This document shows positions 1 through 7,424 of a stretch of DNA of 64,000 bases, piece by piece. The notes under the pieces are model-generated. The model was not told where the DNA came from. It saw only the letters and a list, made by a program, of their open reading frames with translations, and did not search any database. The stretch is from positions 124,001-188,000 of the forward strand of contig NZ_JAUYRI010000024.1 of the NCBI RefSeq assembly GCF_030696885.1, written 5' to 3'. The number at the start of each line of letters is the position of its first letter. The stretch's first letter is position 1. The stretch is from Thiobacillus sp. (GTDB taxonomy: Bacteria; Pseudomonadota; Gammaproteobacteria; Burkholderiales; Thiobacillaceae). A program made the position numbers and the translations under genes.

Positions 1-76
1 CCCGCAACGCCGGAATGCTGACGTTGCCCGCATCGGCAGGGGTGTGCTGGATCAGCGGCTGGATGGTGTCTTTCAT
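1..76 (-). CDS. Start of a truncated hypothetical protein (runs off the left edge)
   Basis: An ATG at 76-74 on the minus strand opens a frame that stays open to the window edge, giving 25 codons (MKDTIQPLIQHTPADAG...). I do not recognise the family and no strong ribosome binding site precedes the ATG. It is co-directional with the PhzF-like gene upstream of it, so it could be the next gene of the same transcript. The call rests only on an open frame and a plausible start, so it may be spurious. Confidence 0.3.
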   Translation of the reverse strand, partial: MKDTIQPLIQHTPADAGNVSIPALR

Positions 77-151
77 GGCACGGGGGGGAAGGTGCAGCGT
101 TTCGGCATACCCGTATTATGCGCGATCCCCACGGTCCATTGCGCTTTGCGG

Positions 152-179
152 CCGGTCCGGGCAGGGCGGCGCGGACCGG
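152..179 (-). terminator. GC-rich hairpin downstream of the PhzF-like gene
   Basis: CCGGTCCG (152-159) and CGGACCGG (172-179) form a perfect 8-bp stem with a 12-nt loop, 25 nt after the PhzF-like stop. No T-run follows on the minus strand, so it may be a Rho-assisted or mRNA-end hairpin rather than an intrinsic terminator. Confidence 0.35.
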
Positions 180-203
180 GCGTCGAGGTCGGGAATGCCG
201 GGC

Positions 204-1085
204 TTACAGCTGTAACGCGTTCTGGCTGACCGGAACGACCCGCCCCCCCACCTGCACTGCACGTCCGCCGGCCGTCGCCTGGGCACGCAGCATCACCAGC
301 GAAGGCCGGTTCATCTCGTGTCCCTGCTCGATCCGCAGCGACAGGCGGGCATAGTGCCGGTGTTCCAGCAAGTAGGCGCCGAGGAAGGCGGCGCCGTTGC
401 CGGTGGCCGGGTCTTCGCGCACGCCGTGGGCCTCGAAGAAAAAGCGCGCGCTGAAGTCGCTGAACCGGCCCAGGGTCTCGCTGCAGAACAGATAGACCAG
501 CGGAGGAAAACCCTGCGCGGCCAGCGGGGCATAGGCAGCGAGGTCAAGCCGGCTGCGGCGCAGCGCATCGAGGCTGCGCAGCGGCACGATCATCGCTGCG
601 GTGCCGGCCGACACCTGCTGTATCGGCCCGCAGGTGTCGATGTCGTCCGGCGAAATGCCGAGCGCGCGGGCCATCGGTTCGGGCGCGCAGGTGGCGCCCA
701 GCGTCATCGGCGGCGCCTCGAACCACACGACCGCGTCGCCGTCGTGGGTGGGCTCGAATGCGACGGCCACCTGTCCCACTGCGAGATTGAGCCGGATCGG
801 GCCGGATGTATTCGCGGCGAGCTGCTGGCGGACCACCCAGGCGGTGCCGAGCAGGGGGTGGCCGGCGAAGTCGATTTCGCGCGCCGGGGTGAAGATGCGC
901 ACGGCGTAGCCGCCGTTCTGTTCGGGAACCGCGTTGACGAAGGTCGTTTCCGAATAATCGGTTTCGGTCGCGATGCGCTGCATCGTCGCATCGGGGATCG
1001 GGTCCGTCCCGACCACGACGGCCAGCGGGTTGCCCCCGTTGCGGCGTTCGGCAAATACATCGACGATGGTCAGGCGGTGTGTCAT
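204..1085 (-). CDS. PhzF family isomerase/epimerase-like protein
   Basis: A 293-residue protein if translated from ATG 1085, which removes a poorly conserved 36-residue upstream extension. The N-terminus (IVDVFAERRNGGNPLAVV) is the PhzF signature, followed by the region ATETDYSETTFV that carries the family's catalytic glutamate, and DFAGHPLLGTA. PhzF proteins are two-domain diaminopimelate-epimerase-fold enzymes. PhzF itself isomerises a phenazine precursor, but most homologues have unknown substrates and no phenazine genes are visible here. It is followed, on the same strand, by a GC-rich hairpin and a truncated frame. The family call is firm; the substrate is unknown. Confidence 0.85.
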   Translation of the reverse strand: MTHRLTIVDVFAERRNGGNPLAVVVGTDPIPDATMQRIATETDYSETTFVNAVPEQNGGYAVRIFTPAREIDFAGHPLLGTAWVVRQQLAANTSGPIRLNLAVGQVAVAFEPTHDGDAVVWFEAPPMTLGATCAPEPMARALGISPDDIDTCGPIQQVSAGTAAMIVPLRSLDALRRSRLDLAAYAPLAAQGFPPLVYLFCSETLGRFSDFSARFFFEAHGVREDPATGNGAAFLGAYLLEHRHYARLSLRIEQGHEMNRPSLVMLRAQATAGGRAVQVGGRVVPVSQNALQL

Positions 1086-1189
1086 GGCTGTGCGGCGCTC
1101 GGTGGCCGGTGCGTCGGGGATAGGCGACGCACCCGGGTAGTGGGAAGCCGCAGACCGGTGCATACCGCGCGGCGGGCGGGGATCTGTGT

Positions 1190-1984
1190 TCAAAATCGCA
1201 GGGCCAGCCCGGCCAGCCAGGTGTGGTCGGCTGCCGGCTCGGTGAGGCCGTGGCGATAGCCGAGGTCGATGTCGAAATCGGGCGTCACCGAGTACACCAG
1301 ACCCAGCACCAGCGACCCCACATTGGCATGGCCGGCCAGTTCGGGGTTGCTTTCGGTGCTGGCATCCGCCACCAGCCGCAGCGACTCGCTCACGCTGTAT
1401 TCGGCAGCCACCGAGGCGTGGTAGATGTGGTTGCGCTGCCCCGGGCCGTCATGGAAATTGCGGGTGTAGCCCAGGTGCAGGTGCAAGGCCCAGGGGTCGA
1501 CGGCGTGGGTCATCACGGCAAACAGGCTGGGGGCGCTGTGGCCCGAGCCGAGGCCGCGGTCTTCATTGCCGGTCGGCAGGCCCAGCCCCGGACGCAGCGC
1601 GATGCTCAGCGGCCCCTCTTCGTAGAAGCGCCACTTGGCCGCGATTTCCATGTCGGCATAGCCTTTCACCCGCGTATTGGTGGCGCCGCGCTCGCTGATG
1701 CGCTCGTAGGGCAGGCCGGCGATCAGATCGAGCGTGTCGGTGAGGCCGTAGGACAGCACGACGGTGAGGTGTTGCCCGCGCGTCCGGGTGTCAGCGGCTC
1801 GGGTTGTGCTTTGGTCGTAGGTGATTTCCAGTTGGGTGCCTCCGGCGCCCTGGGTGCCGGTGTCTTCGGTCAGCAGCGGATGGGCGGCGTGCGCCGGCAT
1901 GGCCCAGTGCGCACACGCGGCCAGGGCGAGCGTATTCATGGTGCGGGTCATTGCGTTCGGGTTCGGGCGGACTTCAGTGCGCAT
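1190..1984 (-). CDS. Outer-membrane beta-barrel protein, MetA-pathway phenol-degradation type
   Basis: About 264 residues with a signal peptide (MNTLALAACAHWAMPAHA) and a mature part rich in alternating amphipathic strands ending in LAGLALRF, with the terminal phenylalanine typical of outer-membrane barrels. The pattern (YGLTDTLDLIAGLPYE, RPGLGLPTGNEDRG) resembles the Phenol_MetA_deg/transporter family of channel-like proteins. Three in-frame ATGs (1984, 1951, 1939) are possible. 1984 has a GGAG at a good distance and overlaps the end of glcF by 11 nt, suggesting translational coupling; 1939 starts directly at the signal peptide. The substrate is unknown. Confidence 0.65.
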   Translation of the reverse strand: MRTEVRPNPNAMTRTMNTLALAACAHWAMPAHAAHPLLTEDTGTQGAGGTQLEITYDQSTTRAADTRTRGQHLTVVLSYGLTDTLDLIAGLPYERISERGATNTRVKGYADMEIAAKWRFYEEGPLSIALRPGLGLPTGNEDRGLGSGHSAPSLFAVMTHAVDPWALHLHLGYTRNFHDGPGQRNHIYHASVAAEYSVSESLRLVADASTESNPELAGHANVGSLVLGLVYSVTPDFDIDLGYRHGLTEPAADHTWLAGLALRF

Positions 1985-3281
1985 CAGCGGCGGCTCCAGG
2001 GGTAAGTGTGGTGTCCAGCATTTCGATCCAGTGGCGGACCGGCACCGGCGACGCCTGGGCCAGGTGCGTGAGGCAGCCGATGTTGGCCGTCGCAATCGCC
2101 TGCGGGCGGCCTGCCAGCAGCGTGCTCATCTTGTTGGCGCGCAGCGACTGCGCAAGCGTCGGCTGCAGGATCGAATAGGCGCCTGCCGACCCGCAGCACA
2201 TGAAGGGATAGCGCACCGGCAGCAGCTTGAAGCCGGCGCGTTTTAACAGCGACTCGACCACCCCGTTCAGTTTTTCGCCGTGCTGCAGGCTGCACGACGA
2301 CTGGAACGCGATGCGTTGTGCGGGTTGCGCCGGGGCCACTGCCGGCAGCGTGTCGTCCTGCCATTCGGCGGCGACGACTTCGGCGATATCGCGTGTCATG
2401 TCGGAGACGCGCTGCGCCTTGTCGCGATAGTTGGGATCGTCGTGCAGCAGCTGGCCGTAGTCGCGGAAATGCGCGCCGCAGCCGCTGGCGGTGACGACGA
2501 TGGCCTCGGCGCCGGCCTCGAGATGCGGCCACAGCGCATCGATGCTTTTACGCATGAAATTGCGCGCCTCGTCGGTGGCGGCCATGTGATGGCTCAGCAC
2601 GCCGCAGCAGCCGTCGCGCGCGGCCAGCAGCTGGATGCCAAAGCGGTCCAGCACACGGGCCGCGGCGGCGTTGATGTCCGGCGCCAGCGACGGCTGCACA
2701 CAACCCTGCCAGACCACCATGCGGCGCGCGTGCGCGCGGGCAGGCCAGACGCCGGCCGCGCGTCGCGCTGGAATCCGGGCGCGCAGGTCCTGCGGCAGGA
2801 AACGGCGCAGCGCCTGGCCTGCGCGCAGCAGGGCGGTGAAGCGCATCGGATGCGGCACCACGGCACGCAGCGTGCGGCGCGCCAGTTGCTGTTTCAGCGG
2901 GCGCGGCGCAATTTTTTCGACCAGCGCGCGCCCGATGTCGAGCAGGCGGCCGTAGCGCACGCCTTGCGGGCAGCTGGATTCGCAGGCGCGGCAGGTGAGG
3001 CAGCGGTCGAGGTGCAGCTGCAGGTTGGCGGCCAGATTTTTGCCTTCCAGGGTTTTCAGCGTGTAGGCGGGCGGCAAGCTGTCGACGCTCGGCTCCTTGC
3101 CCTCGAACAGCTGCTTGATCAGGTAGATGCGTCCACGCGGCCCATCCCATTCGTCGTCGAGCAGCCGGAAGGTGGGGCAGGTGAAGGTGCACTGCCCGCA
3201 TTGCACGCACGGGCCCAGCAGCGCTTCCGCCTCGCGACCGAGGTCGGTATCACGGTAGGTAGCGGCCAGCTCGATGTGCAT
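1974..3281 (-). CDS. glcF: Glycolate oxidase iron-sulfur subunit GlcF
   Basis: 435 residues with two 4Fe-4S motifs near the N-terminus (CVQCGQCTFTCP and CLTCRACESSCP) followed by two cysteine-rich CCG domains (GCCGVLSHH and CCGSAGAYSI). This is the layout of GlcF, the electron-transferring subunit of glycolate oxidase, which works with flavoproteins GlcD and GlcE to oxidise glycolate, a by-product of Rubisco oxygenation in autotrophs. The length matches the family (about 410-440). No glcD or glcE lies in the window next to it, so it is either an orphan, the last-read part of an operon elsewhere, or the partner of another dehydrogenase such as LutA/LldE-type systems. A glcG-like gene lies far away at 41851-42345. 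Confidence 0.85.
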   Translation of the reverse strand: MHIELAATYRDTDLGREAEALLGPCVQCGQCTFTCPTFRLLDDEWDGPRGRIYLIKQLFEGKEPSVDSLPPAYTLKTLEGKNLAANLQLHLDRCLTCRACESSCPQGVRYGRLLDIGRALVEKIAPRPLKQQLARRTLRAVVPHPMRFTALLRAGQALRRFLPQDLRARIPARRAAGVWPARAHARRMVVWQGCVQPSLAPDINAAAARVLDRFGIQLLAARDGCCGVLSHHMAATDEARNFMRKSIDALWPHLEAGAEAIVVTASGCGAHFRDYGQLLHDDPNYRDKAQRVSDMTRDIAEVVAAEWQDDTLPAVAPAQPAQRIAFQSSCSLQHGEKLNGVVESLLKRAGFKLLPVRYPFMCCGSAGAYSILQPTLAQSLRANKMSTLLAGRPQAIATANIGCLTHLAQASPVPVRHWIEMLDTTLTPGAAADAH

Positions 3282-3471
3282 GGGGGTCCCGGGTGAATAC
3301 GCTGTAACGGCGGGCGTTTGCGTGCACGGCCCCGCCGTCGTTGCGTGTCACTATGGAACGGGGCCGGCCCACTGTCCAAGACGGGTTTCCGATTGCATCG
3401 ATAGAAATCGGCTATGGCTGTCGTCTGTCGGTCATGCTTCAGCCGGGTTTTGCGGACGTAGCAATCGGTCC

Positions 3472-3514
3472 TTGCATTTAAAAACGGACTGGTCTACGTT
3501 GTACCGATCAGTAC
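3472..3514 (+). promoter_or_regulatory. Probable sigma70 promoter with a TetR-type operator
   Basis: TTGCAT (3472-3477) and TACGTT (3495-3500) are separated by 17 bp. They are followed directly by the dyad GTACCGATCAGTAC (3501-3514, inverted GTAC arms), placed where the transcription start would be. The TetR gene two positions downstream is the natural candidate to bind it. This is inference from position and symmetry. Confidence 0.5.
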
Positions 3515-3533
3515 ATAACCCGGAGAAACGACC

Positions 3534-4001
3534 ATGACTGACCGCCCGCCGCTGCCCCCTTTCACGCTGGACACCGCCACCCAGAAGGTCCGCATGGCCG
3601 AGAACGCCTGGAACACGCGCGATCCGGTCAAGGTGTCGCTCGCCTACACCGAGGACAGCCGCTGGCGCAATCGCGCCGAGTACCTGCAGGGACGCGAGGC
3701 CATCGTGGCTTTCCTCACGCGCAAATGGGCGCGCGAGCTCGACTACCGGCTGGTGAAAGAGCTGTGGGGGTTTCGCGAAAACCGCATGGCGGTCCGGTTC
3801 AAGTACGAATGGCGCGATGATTCCGGCAACTGGTATCGCGCGCACGGCAACGAACTATGGGAGTTTGACGCGCACGGCCTGATGCGCCGGCGCGAGGCCA
3901 GCATCAACGATGCGCCCATCCTGGAATCCGAGCGCAAGTTCCTGTGGAGCGAAGGCCCGCGTCCGGACGACTATCCCGGGCTGACGGAGATGGGCCTGTA
4001 G
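3534..4001 (+). CDS. DUF1348 / NTF2-like protein
   Basis: 155 residues beginning [20 protein letters not shown], with [20 protein letters not shown] and [19 protein letters not shown]. This is the conserved text of the DUF1348 branch of the NTF2-like (SnoaL-fold) superfamily. These small alpha+beta cone proteins bind or transform small hydrophobic molecules, but the role of this branch is not established. A good Shine-Dalgarno (CGGAGAAACG) precedes the ATG. The gene is followed after 3 bp by a TetR regulator read from a GTG, so the two form an operon; the regulator probably controls both through the dyad just upstream. Confidence 0.85.
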   Translation: MTDRPPLPPFTLDTATQKVRMAENAWNTRDPVKVSLAYTEDSRWRNRAEYLQGREAIVAFLTRKWARELDYRLVKELWGFRENRMAVRFKYEWRDDSGNWYRAHGNELWEFDAHGLMRRREASINDAPILESERKFLWSEGPRPDDYPGLTEMGL

Positions 4002-4004
4002 GCT

Positions 4005-4565
4005 GTGACACGGAAGCCGGTCGAACGCGGCGACGTGATCCCGTTGCTGGGCGAGATTTTTCGCGAACACGGCTATGCGGGCGCCAGCCTGTCCGCGATC
4101 ACCGAGCGCACCGGGCTGGGCAAGGGCAGCCTGTACCACTTCTTTCCCGACGGCAAGGACGAGATGGCCCGCGTGGTGCTGGACGACGTGGCGGACTGGT
4201 TCGAAACCCAGGTCTTTGCGCCGCTTCGCGACAGCGAGGATGCGGCCGCGGGCATCGACCACATGTTCAGAGCCGTGGTGCAGTTTTTTCATTCGGGCCG
4301 GCGCGTCTGCCTGGTGGGGACCTTTGCACTGGACGAGACGCGCGATCGCTTCGCGGTGGAGGTGCAGTCCTATTTTTCCGCGTGGACCCGTGCCCTCGCG
4401 TCAGCGCTGCGGCGCCGCGGCCTGAAAACCCGGCACGCGCGCGAAACTGCTGAGGACGTGGTGGCCGGCATCCAGGGCGCGCTGGTGCTTGCGCGCTCGC
4501 AGGACGACCCGGCGCTGTTCGTGCGCGCAATGAAACGGCTGCAGCAGCGGACGCGTGCCGTTTGA
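4005..4565 (+). CDS. TetR/AcrR family transcriptional regulator
   Basis: 186 residues from a GTG start lying 3 bp after the preceding stop. Residues about 10-55 form the TetR helix-turn-helix (LLGEIFREHGYAGASLSAIT then GLGKGSLYHFFPDGKDEM). The rest is a variable helical ligand-binding domain. It resembles the LmrA/YxaF-like subgroup that often sits beside small oxidoreductase or NTF2-like genes. It probably represses its own bicistronic operon via the GTAC dyad at 3501-3514. The ligand is unknown. Confidence 0.85.
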   Translation: MTRKPVERGDVIPLLGEIFREHGYAGASLSAITERTGLGKGSLYHFFPDGKDEMARVVLDDVADWFETQVFAPLRDSEDAAAGIDHMFRAVVQFFHSGRRVCLVGTFALDETRDRFAVEVQSYFSAWTRALASALRRRGLKTRHARETAEDVVAGIQGALVLARSQDDPALFVRAMKRLQQRTRAV

Positions 4566-4621
4566 CTGCGCTCGATTGGATACTTGAACAGCTGTCCCGG
4601 ACGGGACGCACGGTCTGACTG

Positions 4622-5728
4622 CTAGGCCGCCGGCTTGCCGGTTCTTGGGCCGTTGTGCCGTTTACTGGTGGTGGGGTTCTTGGTGACCAGCGGTATGGCA
4701 TCGGATGCGTCTGCCGCGGGACCATCGAAACCCGCTTCGCTGTCCGATGGGGATTTGCTGCGCAGGCAGGTGTCGGTCAGCGGGCAGGGCCGCAGGCGCT
4801 TGCTGCATTCCAGCTGGCAGCGGAGGGCGGACCATTCCGCCGCCAGCTCCGCAAAGGCCTGACAGGCCGGGCTCTGATACGCGCCCTTGCGACAGATCAG
4901 CGAGATCGTGTGGTGTGGCAGCTCTGGAAGCAACGGGATCGAATGAAAACCGTGCTGCGCGCAGGCAATGGCGTCGGGCAGGATGGTGGCCAGCCGGCCA
5001 AAGCGAACGATTTCCATGATCACGCTGAGTGAGGTGGACTCGATCGCAATGGGCGGCCGGATGCCTTGCTCCAGGCAATACATGTCGATGTGCTGGCGCA
5101 GCGCGTAATCTGGGCTGAACAGCACCATCGGTTCCTGCTCCAGCGCATGCTTGCTCAGCGAGCCGCGCTGCGTGGCCAGCGGGTGGTCCTTGCCGACCGC
5201 GAGGCTGAGCGGTTCGATGAACAGGATGTGGCTGTCGACTTCATCCGAGGGTTCTTCGGCCGTGAGCGTGCTGCTGAAGGCGATGCCGATGTCGACGCGG
5301 TCTTCGGCCAGCGCGTCCTTGATGTCGTTCTGCGGCATTTCCAGCGTGCTCAGTGTGATCCCGGGATAGCGCGCGTTGAACTGCTCCAGCAGCGGGCTGG
5401 CCAGATAGTCGGTGATCGGCGTCATGCCGAGGCGGATCGAGCCGCGGCTGAGGTCCTGCAATTCGTGAATGGCGCGCTTCGCGGTGTCGAGTTCGCCCAG
5501 CGCACGACGGGCGTGGTGCACATACAGCTCACCGGCCGCAGTGAGTCGCACGCTGCGACCGGTGCGGTCGAGCAGCTGCACGTCGAGCAGGTCTTCCAGC
5601 TGCTTGATCTGCTGCGACAGCGTTGGCTGCGAAACATACAAAACCTCTGCTGCACGCGTGAAGCTGTGGTGTTCGGCCACCGCCATCAGGTAGCGGATCG
5701 AGCGCGGAAAAACGATGTTTCTATCCAT
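4622..5728 (-). CDS. CynR-like LysR-type regulator
   Basis: 368 residues from ATG 5728; a TTG six bases upstream is also in frame but less likely. The N-terminal winged helix-turn-helix (residues about 4-62: VAEHHSFTRAAEVLYVSQ, then TLSQQIKQLEDLL) and the co-inducer domain (GSIRLGMTPITDYL, DVGIAFS-like text) follow E. coli CynR, the cyanate-responsive activator, closely along the length. After about residue 295 comes an extra ~70-residue, low-complexity polar tail not present in CynR. Its start region lies inside a 70-bp block that recurs upstream of scnB, and cyanase lies 1 kb away, so it is the likely regulator of the thiocyanate/cyanate genes. It is transcribed divergently from the HupE gene. 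Confidence 0.85.
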   Translation of the reverse strand: MDRNIVFPRSIRYLMAVAEHHSFTRAAEVLYVSQPTLSQQIKQLEDLLDVQLLDRTGRSVRLTAAGELYVHHARRALGELDTAKRAIHELQDLSRGSIRLGMTPITDYLASPLLEQFNARYPGITLSTLEMPQNDIKDALAEDRVDIGIAFSSTLTAEEPSDEVDSHILFIEPLSLAVGKDHPLATQRGSLSKHALEQEPMVLFSPDYALRQHIDMYCLEQGIRPPIAIESTSLSVIMEIVRFGRLATILPDAIACAQHGFHSIPLLPELPHHTISLICRKGAYQSPACQAFAELAAEWSALRCQLECSKRLRPCPLTDTCLRSKSPSDSEAGFDGPAADASDAIPLVTKNPTTSKRHNGPRTGKPAA

Positions 5729-5790
5729 AGCCAACCCCTATAGAACTCATCGGAATTTGATCTTTGAAAACCATCGTCGCATGGTACATA
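5721..5790. promoter_or_regulatory. Conserved regulatory block A (LysR autoregulatory/HupE promoter region)
   Basis: This 70-bp stretch aligns without gaps to 8301-8370, with 53 of 70 bases identical by hand count, including the exact decamer CCAACCCCTA and the runs TATCCATA, GAACT and ATTTG. It starts over the first codons of the LysR gene and continues into its divergent promoter region toward the HupE gene. Conservation outside coding DNA at exactly the two expected target promoters points to a binding site for the CynR-like protein. Confidence 0.65.
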
Positions 5791-5948
5791 GTTCAGCGCA
5801 ACAGCAGCCGTGGCCCGTCGCGCCGTCTTCGCCAGCATGCTCAAGGGTTGACCGGGTCGACCGCGATTAGTGCCGTGCGCTGTACGTAAAGTAGGTTTGT
5901 GTGTGCGATTCATGGTCCGTACGGGGCCGGGGATCGGATGGATGGAAA

Positions 5949-5979
5949 CGTGCCGCATGGGATGTCGAAATGCGGCGTG
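5949..5979 (+). other. Leader hairpin upstream of the HupE gene
   Basis: GCCGCAT (5952-5958) pairs with ATGCGGC (5970-5976), and the RNA stem can be extended by G-U and C-G pairs to 5949/5979. It lies 40 bases before the HupE start. Its role is unknown; it could be a regulatory leader or a chance palindrome. Confidence 0.3.
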
Positions 5980-6019
5980 CGAGTCGGGTAGCAAACTATC
6001 AACAGCGAGGACACTTACC

Positions 6020-6673
6020 ATGAAATTTGCAAAGTACATGCCGGAAATCCATTCTCACGGGGCGCTTGCCGCCACCGCCGGGCTGTTGCTGGTCGCATCA
6101 ACGTCGGCGCTCGCTCACCACCCAATGGGCGGCATGACGCCGCAGACGCTGAGCCAGGGCTTGCTGTCCGGCCTTGGCCACCCGGTCATCGGGCTCGATC
6201 ACCTGGCGTTCCTGGTGGTGGCCATGCTGCTGGCCAGCATGCTCAAGGGCGCGGCGCGCTTTCTGGTGCCGCTGGCCTTCATCGGCGCGACCGTCGCGGG
6301 CACGGTGCTGCATCTGGGCGCGGCGAACATTCCTCTGTCCGAAACCCTGGTGGCGCTGACCGTGGTGATCGGCGGCGTGCTGGCATTGACCCGGCACAAC
6401 GCAGGCGCGCTTGCACTGGGCGCGCTGTTTGCCGTCAGCGGCATCTTCCATGGCTATGCCTACGGTGAAGCCATCGTCGGCGCCGAAGCCACACCGCTGC
6501 TGGCGTATCTGGCCGGCTTCGCGGCGATCCAGTATGCCCTGATCGTCGGCGGCGTGCTGGGCCTGGAAAAGATCGCCCGCTACTCCGAGAAGGCACGCCT
6601 GATTGCCGCGCGTGTCGGCAGCGCGGCGGCGCTGATGACGGGCGGACTGTTCCTCGCGCTGAGCTTCGCCTAA
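6020..6673 (+). CDS. HupE/UreJ family metal permease
   Basis: 217 residues from ATG 6020 (AGGA Shine-Dalgarno at 6007-6010), which gives a normal signal-peptide-like first segment ending ...STSALAHHP. About six hydrophobic helices follow. The HupE/UreJ signature HPVIGLDHLAFLVV is present, as is the second conserved region SGIFHGYAYGE, whose His and Asp/Glu residues are implicated in metal transport. HupE/UreJ proteins import nickel or cobalt for metalloenzymes. No hydrogenase or urease is nearby; instead the cobalt enzyme thiocyanate hydrolase is 2 kb downstream. I infer cobalt supply for ScnC. The family call is strong and the metal is inferred. Confidence 0.8.
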   Translation: MKFAKYMPEIHSHGALAATAGLLLVASTSALAHHPMGGMTPQTLSQGLLSGLGHPVIGLDHLAFLVVAMLLASMLKGAARFLVPLAFIGATVAGTVLHLGAANIPLSETLVALTVVIGGVLALTRHNAGALALGALFAVSGIFHGYAYGEAIVGAEATPLLAYLAGFAAIQYALIVGGVLGLEKIARYSEKARLIAARVGSAAALMTGGLFLALSFA

Positions 6674-6686
6674 GCGCACGCACCTG

Positions 6687-6707
6687 CCGCCGGGGTGTTC
6701 CCGGCGG
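6687..6707 (+). terminator. Hairpin between the HupE gene and cynS
   Basis: CCGCCGGG (6687-6694) and CCCGGCGG (6700-6707) make a perfect 8-bp stem with a 5-nt loop, followed only by GCTTTA. The poor T-run suggests partial termination or mRNA stabilisation between two genes that could be cotranscribed. Confidence 0.45.
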
Positions 6708-6790
6708 GCTTTACTGAAGCCTGATCACGCGGGACACAAGCACGTCCTCGGTCCCGCGCTGCCCGCACGCTGTCCAACGGAGCCACACCC

Positions 6791-7231
6791 ATGAACAAGA
6801 CGGCAATGAAGGACGCGATTCTCGAGGCCAAATTCGCCAAAGGCCTGAAGTGGGCCGAGATCGCCGGGGCCGCGGGCCTGTCCGCCGAATATGTCTGCTC
6901 GGCCTGTCTTGGCATGAACCATCTGGACAAGCCACAGGCCGATGCGGTGGCCGCGGTACTGGATCTGGATTTGGAGGTATCGGCTGCCTTGCAGCGCTTT
7001 CCGCACAAGGCCTGGGATCGGCCGATACCGACCGACCCGGTGATCTACCGCTGGTACGAAATGCTCAACGTCTACGGCGAGACCATCAAGGAAATGATCC
7101 ACGAGAAATTCGGCGACGGCATCATGAGCGCGATCGATTTCACGATGAACATCGACAAGCAAACAGACCCGAAAGGCGACCGTGTGGTGGTCACCATCAG
7201 TGGCAAGTTCCTGCCGTACAAGTCATGGTGA
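6791..7231 (+). CDS. cynS: Cyanase (cyanate hydratase)
   Basis: 146 residues. The enzyme converts cyanate plus bicarbonate to ammonia and two CO2. The N-terminal helical domain (residues 1-75, AEIAGAAGLSAEYVCSACLG) resembles DNA-binding folds, as usual for CynS. The C-terminal catalytic domain contains IYRWYEMLNVYGETIKEMIH and EKFGDGIMSAIDF. The catalytic Arg, Glu and Ser map to Arg87, Glu90 and Ser113 by alignment with E. coli Arg96, Glu99 and Ser122. The protein ends normally (SGKFLPYKSW). It is in the island next to a CynR-like regulator and ahead of thiocyanate hydrolase. It would detoxify cyanate accompanying or derived from thiocyanate and release CO2 and ammonia for assimilation. Confidence 0.96.
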   Translation: MNKTAMKDAILEAKFAKGLKWAEIAGAAGLSAEYVCSACLGMNHLDKPQADAVAAVLDLDLEVSAALQRFPHKAWDRPIPTDPVIYRWYEMLNVYGETIKEMIHEKFGDGIMSAIDFTMNIDKQTDPKGDRVVVTISGKFLPYKSW

Positions 7232-7332
7232 CCCGCATGCATGCGGCGTCTGCATTGCAAGGCTCGAAGCGCGCGATGCGCGCCGGTCGGGCGATGTCGG
7301 ACACCTGCACGCGGACTGACTGCAACAGGTTT

Positions 7333-7402
7333 GGCCTCCTCAATCCGGCATCCTCCTGTGCCGGAGGCCAGTGTGCCGCCTCTTAGTGGGGCGGCTTTTT
7401 TT
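7333..7402 (+). terminator. Strong terminator, possibly an attenuator, between cynS and the methyltransferase
   Basis: GCCGCC (7375-7380) and GGCGGC (7390-7395) form a stem followed by seven T residues (7396-7402), a classic intrinsic terminator. Just upstream, CCGGCA (7345-7350) pairs with TGCCGG (7359-7364), and GGCCTCC (7333-7339) can pair with GGAGGCC (7363-7369). GGAGGC can alternatively pair with the 5' side of the terminator stem. The terminator is clear; attenuation is inference. Confidence 0.75.
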
Positions 7403-7424
7403 ACAGACCGGCGCGAGGTGAAGC

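Noticed and set aside
7231-7424. Cobalamin or other known riboswitch before the methyltransferase
   Set aside because: No B12 box or other consensus I know could be matched; only generic stems and a terminator are supported.
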